Assembly: GCA_002771215.1 (NCBI GenBank)
Contig: PCRM01000017.1
Span: 1-35,916 of the forward strand
Direction of reading: 5' to 3'
DNA: 35,916 nt
From: Candidatus Nealsonbacteria bacterium CG23_combo_of_CG06-09_8_20_14_all_40_13
GTDB taxonomy: Bacteria; Patescibacteriota; UBA1384; UBA12157_A; GCA-002773005
In this document: in pieces, positions 34,312 through 35,916 of the stretch
Layout of the letters: every line of letters begins with the position of its first letter
Position numbering within the stretch: position 1 is the stretch's first letter
Position numbers and translations under genes: made by a program
The notes under the pieces: model-generated
Told to the model about the DNA's origin: nothing
Seen by the model: only the letters and a program-made list of their open reading frames with translations
The model's database searches: none

Positions 34312-35234
34312 TGAAAAAAAATAAAAAAGATTTTAAAATTTTTATATCAAAAATAATTTTGAGCCTTATTGGTTTAAGTTTTTTTAGTATGCCAATTACA
34401 ACTAAAGCCATTTCGGCCGATTACGTTTTCCCAAATATTTCCAAGATCACTATCACTAAAGGCGGCCAAGAGATAACAACATTTACCCAAGGCGACACCG
34501 TTGAAATTACCGTTAAGCTTAATAGGACTTTAAATGGCAACGATGAACATCTTTCGGTACTGGCCAGCGATACAAATATAGCTTTTCCTGTTAATAGAGA
34601 TAATTTTTGTGATTTAGCCACCGAGCCAGATCAACATCTTTTCGAAATCCCGCCCTCAAACAGCAGTATTTATTTAAGAAACAACACCGATACTTTTCAT
34701 ATTCAATGGCAAAGTAATACATCAACAACCACAGGACAGCGTAAAATTTTTGCTGCTACAGTTATTAATGATGGCGGACAAAATATTGCCTGCGGCTATA
34801 ATCCAAATCCTGGCTGGACAAGTCCAGTCAATGATCAAGTTGCCAATTATGTAGCTTCTATTGCTGAACAATCATTTACTGTCAATGCCGCTGCGGGAAG
34901 TGGCGACACCGGCACCACCGGTACCACTCCCTTGGGTGTGCCCGGTCCGCCAACTACGCCCAGCGACAGTGGCATTTGGACGCAAATCCACTGCACTGCC
35001 AGCGACAATCCCATCACTTGTAATCTGGCAAAAATTATCAATGTTCTGTTGTTATTTGCCGGAATCTTAGCCATGCTAGCCATAATTTACGGCGGCATTC
35101 AATATATGACAGCTGCTGGCGATCAGGAAAAATCCTCAAAAGCCAAACGAACACTGATTGCGGCCATTGTGGGCATTGTTGTCATTATTATCTCTTGCGC
35201 GGCCTTAATGTTTATTAAAACCACTTTACAATAA
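34311..35234 (+). CDS. secreted ectodomain fused to C-terminal VirB2/TrbC-like TM pair
   Basis: Signal peptide, beta-rich ectodomain, then ILAMLAIIYGGIQYMTAAGDQEKSSKAKRTLIAAIVGIVVIII; TAATG overlap with the previous gene. Confidence 0.78.
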   Translation: MKKNKKDFKIFISKIILSLIGLSFFSMPITTKAISADYVFPNISKITITKGGQEITTFTQGDTVEITVKLNRTLNGNDEHLSVLASDTNIAFPVNRDNFCDLATEPDQHLFEIPPSNSSIYLRNNTDTFHIQWQSNTSTTTGQRKIFAATVINDGGQNIACGYNPNPGWTSPVNDQVANYVASIAEQSFTVNAAAGSGDTGTTGTTPLGVPGPPTTPSDSGIWTQIHCTASDNPITCNLAKIINVLLLFAGILAMLAIIYGGIQYMTAAGDQEKSSKAKRTLIAAIVGIVVIIISCAALMFIKTTLQ

Positions 35235-35554
35235 TGAAAAAAATTGTGCTAGTTTTAGTCCCAAATAGAAACAACCCCGAAGAAATGCAATTTTCAGACA
35301 TTATAATACTTATTAAAAATATAACCAACATTTTATTATTAGTGGCCGGCGGGGTGGCTTTGTTGTTTATCATCATCGGCGGGATTCAATATATGACTTC
35401 TTATGGCGACGAGGAAAAAGCCAAAGGGGCAAAATCAACCATTTTGTGGGCGGTGGTCGGTCTGGTGATTGTGGCTTTGGCTTGGGGGATAGTGCAATTT
35501 GTCGGCAGCCAATTTTCCAACAGTAGTATTTTTCAACCGCCGCCAGCACCATAA
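35234..35554 (+). CDS. VirB2/TrbC-like pilin-type small membrane protein
   Basis: LFIIIGGIQYMTSYGDEEKAKGAKSTILWAVVGLVIVALAW; TAATG overlap. Confidence 0.8.
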   Translation: MKKIVLVLVPNRNNPEEMQFSDIIILIKNITNILLLVAGGVALLFIIIGGIQYMTSYGDEEKAKGAKSTILWAVVGLVIVALAWGIVQFVGSQFSNSSIFQPPPAP

Positions 35555-35565
35555 TAAAAACAATT

Positions 35566-35593
35566 TTGCATTTGACAAAAAATAATGTATAAT
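35566..35593 (+). promoter_or_regulatory. promoter-like TTGCAT-N16-TATAAT
   Basis: Upstream of the fourth pilin-like gene, which has GAAGGAGG before ATG 35629. Confidence 0.45.
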
Positions 35594-35628
35594 AATAAAA
35601 AGACAATATTTTAAATGAAGGAGGTTAG

Positions 35629-35916
35629 ATGAAAAATCAACTGGCTATTTCAGGGGGAGCATTGGAAGGTCTCGCTCTGCCGTTTAGACCGGCGACAGAC
35701 CTATTAAGTTTAGTCGGCAAGGTGGTGGGAATTATCCTGTTGGTGGCGGGTATTATCGCTTTTCTGTATCTGCTCTACGGCGGCATCCAGTATATGACAG
35801 CCGGCGGCGATGCGGAAAAAGCTACTGCGGCCAGAACCACTATTCTCAACTCGGTTATTGGTGTGGTCATTATCGTCATTGCCTACGCCGTTGTCACCTA
35901 TGTAGTCGGCATATTT
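35629..35916 (+). CDS. VirB2/TrbC-like pilin-type protein, truncated by window end
   Basis: MKNQLAISGGALEGLALPFRPATDLLSLVGKVVGIILLVAGIIAFLYLLYGGIQYMTAGGDAEKATAARTTILNSVIGVVIIVIAYAVVTYVVGIF; open at window edge, so absent from the ORF track. Confidence 0.85.
   Translation, partial: MKNQLAISGGALEGLALPFRPATDLLSLVGKVVGIILLVAGIIAFLYLLYGGIQYMTAGGDAEKATAARTTILNSVIGVVIIVIAYAVVTYVVGIF

Overview
The window looks like part of a Candidate Phyla Radiation / Patescibacteria-type genome (inferred from gene content and small overlapping genes, not from a database search). It carries two tRNA-Ser genes and a large cell-surface glycan locus: flippase, several GT2 and GT4 glycosyltransferases, UDP-glucose dehydrogenase, UDP-glucuronate decarboxylase, GDP-mannose dehydratase and reductase, DegT aminotransferase, many SAM methyltransferases, large membrane proteins and GalU. 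After that come ComF, a secreted protein with two NBR1-like Ig repeats, Hsp20, a lipoprotein solute-binding protein, and a tandem array of four VirB2/TrbC-like pilin-type proteins, the last cut by the window edge. Main points of interest: (1) a complete 465-aa LAGLIDADG intein inside the UDP-glucuronate decarboxylase; (2) at least six degenerate tandem arrays with a strict 7-bp period, some in frame inside genes, some at or near stop codons, some intergenic; (3) a palindromic 'PELVEG' insertion in a UGDH-GT2 fusion gene that also shows an abrupt composition switch; (4) a duplicated gene tail downstream of a methyltransferase gene, whose heptad array differs from its partner only by A/G transitions; (5) a possible RNA thermometer upstream of hsp20. 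All calls are from reading the sequence; no searches were run.
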